Source: Planctomycetaceae bacterium (GTDB lineage: Bacteria > Planctomycetota > Phycisphaerae > UBA1845 > UTPLA1). Taken from it: DNA of 64,000 bases. The DNA lies in NCBI GenBank assembly GCA_006969385.1, contig CP030884.1:4396249-4460248 (forward strand), written 5' to 3'. The notes under the pieces are model-generated. The model did no database searches, had not been told where the DNA came from, and saw only the letters and a list, made by a program, of their open reading frames with translations. This document shows positions 62,568 to 64,000 of the stretch, one piece after another. Made by a program: the position numbers and the translations under genes. Numbering within the stretch: the stretch's first letter is position 1; each line of letters begins with the position of its first letter.

Positions 62568-62646
62568 AACCGCACGCGGCGTCTAAGGAATCACCCGCGG
62601 AAATGCTGTTTTGCGAAGACAGTGTCTTGATATTGCACACCACCTA

Positions 62647-62675
62647 GCTGTGGCACTGTCTTATAGCCGGTGGAT
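62647..62675 (+). repeat. GCTGTGGCACTG hairpin repeat, copy 2
   Basis: GCTGTGGCACTG, five variable bases, TAGCCGGTGGAT; the arms match the copy at 17551-17579 in 23 of 24 bases. CACTG pairs with CGGTG (one G-T pair). It lies between the divergent FG-GAP and acetyltransferase genes. Confidence 0.6.
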
Positions 62676-62735
62676 ATGATCGCCCTTGATGAGATTCGGT
62701 AAATTGAGTTTTCGGTCGCTAAGGATGGATAAGTC

Positions 62736-63152
62736 ATGACTGACGACATCCTATACCAATGTGAGCCCGACCTGAGCGTGATCGAATTTGCTGACGTTCT
62801 TCGACGCAGCACGTTAGCCGAGCGCCGTCCCGTCGATGACGCGCAACGGCTCGACGGTATGTTGCGACAGGCGGATATCATCGTCACCGCGCGCAGCGAT
62901 GCCGGCGCATTGCTCGGCGTTTCACGTGCCATTAGCGATTTTCATTATTGCACGTATCTCTCCGACCTGGCCGTGGATGAGGCCGCGCAAGGTCAAGGCA
63001 TCGGTCGGCGCTTGATCGATGAAACCCACCGAGCCGCCGGGTTGCACACGACGCTGATTCTCATCGCCGCGCCAAAGGCGGAGGGCTATTACCCGCATAT
63101 TGGAATGCAGAGGCATGAGTCGTGTTGGATTACAAGGGGCAAGAGCGAGTGA
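62736..63152 (+). CDS. GNAT-family N-acetyltransferase
   Basis: A 138-residue protein. LSDLAVDEAAQGQGIGRRLIDETHRAAG is the acetyl-CoA-binding motif A (Q-x-x-G-x-G), and AAPKAEGYYPHIGM is motif B. The length and fold fit a small stand-alone GNAT that acetylates an amine. No adjacent antitoxin gene (RHH or DUF1778 type) is present, so a toxin role is unlikely. Substrate unknown. It converges on the dnaE2 fragment. Confidence 0.87.
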   Translation: MTDDILYQCEPDLSVIEFADVLRRSTLAERRPVDDAQRLDGMLRQADIIVTARSDAGALLGVSRAISDFHYCTYLSDLAVDEAAQGQGIGRRLIDETHRAAGLHTTLILIAAPKAEGYYPHIGMQRHESCWITRGKSE

Positions 63153-63204
63153 GTTTGGTTTTTGTCGAATTGATAGTCCTTGGTGAGCATTCTCGAATGC
63201 AACC

Positions 63205-64000
63205 TCACCGAAAATCCCGCGACGTCGTTACCAACTCCTCAAACCACATACCAATATCCTCGATACGCTCCGGCAAAACGTGCACCACGATCCCCTGTCG
63301 CTCCACGCGCCCGTGCACCAACAGCGCCTTACTGTGGAAGACCGTCGCCTTGTTTTGGTCGTAAATCGTGGGCCGCACGATCATATCGGCGCGACCGGTT
63401 TCATCTTCGATCGTGATAAACAACGTGCCCTTGGCAGTGCTCGGGCGCTGCCGAAACAACACAATCCCCCCGATGCTGGCGCGCGTGCCGTGTGGTGTTT
63501 GGGCTTCGTCTTTCATTTGTCGAGCGGTAATCGCGCCACGTTTATTTAGTTCGTCGCGCAAGAACTTCACCGGGTGGTCCTTTAACGACAAACCGGTGCG
63601 AGCGTAATCGCGACCGACTTCCAACACCTGCGGCACAGCGGGCAACTTCGCTTTGCGCGGTGGTTCTTTATCCATCACGCCGTCGAACAGCGGCAAAGGG
63701 CGACCGTCGAGCTTTTGAATTTGCCACAACGCCTCTTGCCGTGTGAGCCCCATCGAGCCGAACGCATCGGCCTGCGCCAACACGCGCAGTGATGACGCCA
63801 ACACCTCACTGCGCCGCCACAGTTGCAAAATGCTGCTAAACGGCCCTTCGCTGCGCACCGTATCGACGATCGCCTTCGCTTCTTCCTCGCGCAGGCCCTT
63901 CACCATGCGCATGCCGAGCCGCACGACCTGGCCGCCGTCTTCCAGCGTGCAATCCCACGTGCTGAGCTGCACATCGACGGGGCGCGTTTGCACGCCGTGA
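63205..64000 (-). CDS. dnaE2: Error-prone DNA polymerase DnaE2/ImuC, C-terminal fragment
   Basis: The last ~264 residues of a C-family DNA polymerase; the rest lies beyond the right edge. VVRLGMRMVKGLREEEAKAI is the helix-hairpin-helix DNA-binding region, and the OB-fold reads GGIVLFRQRPSTAKG followed by FITIEDETGRADMIV, which is more like DnaE2/ImuC than replicative DnaE. DnaE2 works with ImuA/ImuB in SOS mutagenic repair; those genes would be expected upstream outside the window. Transcription runs towards the window. Confidence 0.9.
   Translation of the reverse strand, partial: HGVQTRPVDVQLSTWDCTLEDGGQVVRLGMRMVKGLREEEAKAIVDTVRSEGPFSSILQLWRRSEVLASSLRVLAQADAFGSMGLTRQEALWQIQKLDGRPLPLFDGVMDKEPPRKAKLPAVPQVLEVGRDYARTGLSLKDHPVKFLRDELNKRGAITARQMKDEAQTPHGTRASIGGIVLFRQRPSTAKGTLFITIEDETGRADMIVRPTIYDQNKATVFHSKALLVHGRVERQGIVVHVLPERIEDIGMWFEELVTTSRDFR

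Noticed and set aside
63182..63209. Nested hairpin (GGTGAG/CTCACC with GCATT/AATGC inside) between the convergent GNAT and dnaE2 genes
   Set aside because: It overlaps the dnaE2 stop codon and has no T-run on either side. It might aid termination but the evidence is weak.
1..64000. CRISPR arrays, insertion sequences, prophage genes, tRNA and rRNA genes
   Set aside because: None could be recognised by eye: no regular spacer-repeat series, no transposase or integrase-like protein and no tRNA-like T-loop with a matching acceptor stem.

Overview
The window looks like a chromosomal segment of a planctomycete, most likely from the Phycisphaerae side of the phylum. This rests on protein style rather than marker genes. 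There are large secreted proteins mixing FG-GAP/VCBS repeats, Cys-rich CDDG repeats, haem sites and dockerin-like calcium repeats. There is also a CRTAC/UnbV-type protein, PQQ-like propellers, a zinc-ribbon Ser/Thr kinase with a membrane C-terminus, short intergenic hairpin repeats, and frequent GTG/TTG starts. I see no tRNA, rRNA, CRISPR array, insertion sequence or phage gene. Both edges cut genes: a secreted protein on the left and the C-terminus of an error-prone DNA polymerase (DnaE2/ImuC) on the right.

Layout. 0-4.4 kb: an HtrA-like protease, a DUF4304-like protein translationally coupled to a metallo-beta-lactamase-fold protein, and a secreted PQQ-propeller. 4.6-10 kb: a tight plus-strand cassette of C39-like protease, RimK-type ATP-grasp with RLAN-like N-terminus, GCS2-type ligase, N-formylglutamate-amidohydrolase-like protein and a DUF418 membrane protein; this is the best candidate for an uncharacterised peptide or amide-forming pathway. 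10-14.7 kb: a TatD-like hydrolase with a small upstream protein, then transsulfuration genes (cystathionine beta-synthase and cystathionine gamma-synthase/lyase) surrounded by hairpin repeats. 14.7-17.5 kb: a protein kinase. 17.9-24.1 kb: minus-strand secreted proteins (propeller-like, alpha/beta hydrolase, dockerin-like, metalloprotease, solenoid repeat protein). 24.6-26.5 kb: an ECF sigma factor and its likely partner.

26.6-39.4 kb is a long minus-strand run of core genes: gyrA, comF, hpf, ptsN, ptsH, ptsI, a DUF2344 protein, an RNase E/G with a very unusual 400-residue N-terminal tail, a lipoprotein and pyrG. The PTS set has no sugar permease here and looks regulatory. 39.6-54.1 kb is a surface-glycan locus: a polyprenyl-type GT2, a methyltransferase, a 1362-residue fusion of a degenerate asparagine synthetase with two glycosyltransferases, a coiled-coil protein, a GT-C membrane protein, a GT2-GT4 fusion, a UDP-GlcNAc 2-epimerase and a dehydrogenase-acetyltransferase fusion. 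The last four overlap or nearly touch, so they are probably one transcript.

54.3-62.6 kb holds two very large secreted FG-GAP systems. One carries a di-haem peroxidase-like domain and dockerin-like ends. The other is one CRTAC/UnbV/thioredoxin protein split by an in-frame TGA. A GNAT acetyltransferase and the dnaE2 fragment close the window. All calls come from reading the sequence without database searches; residue numbers use the start codon I give.
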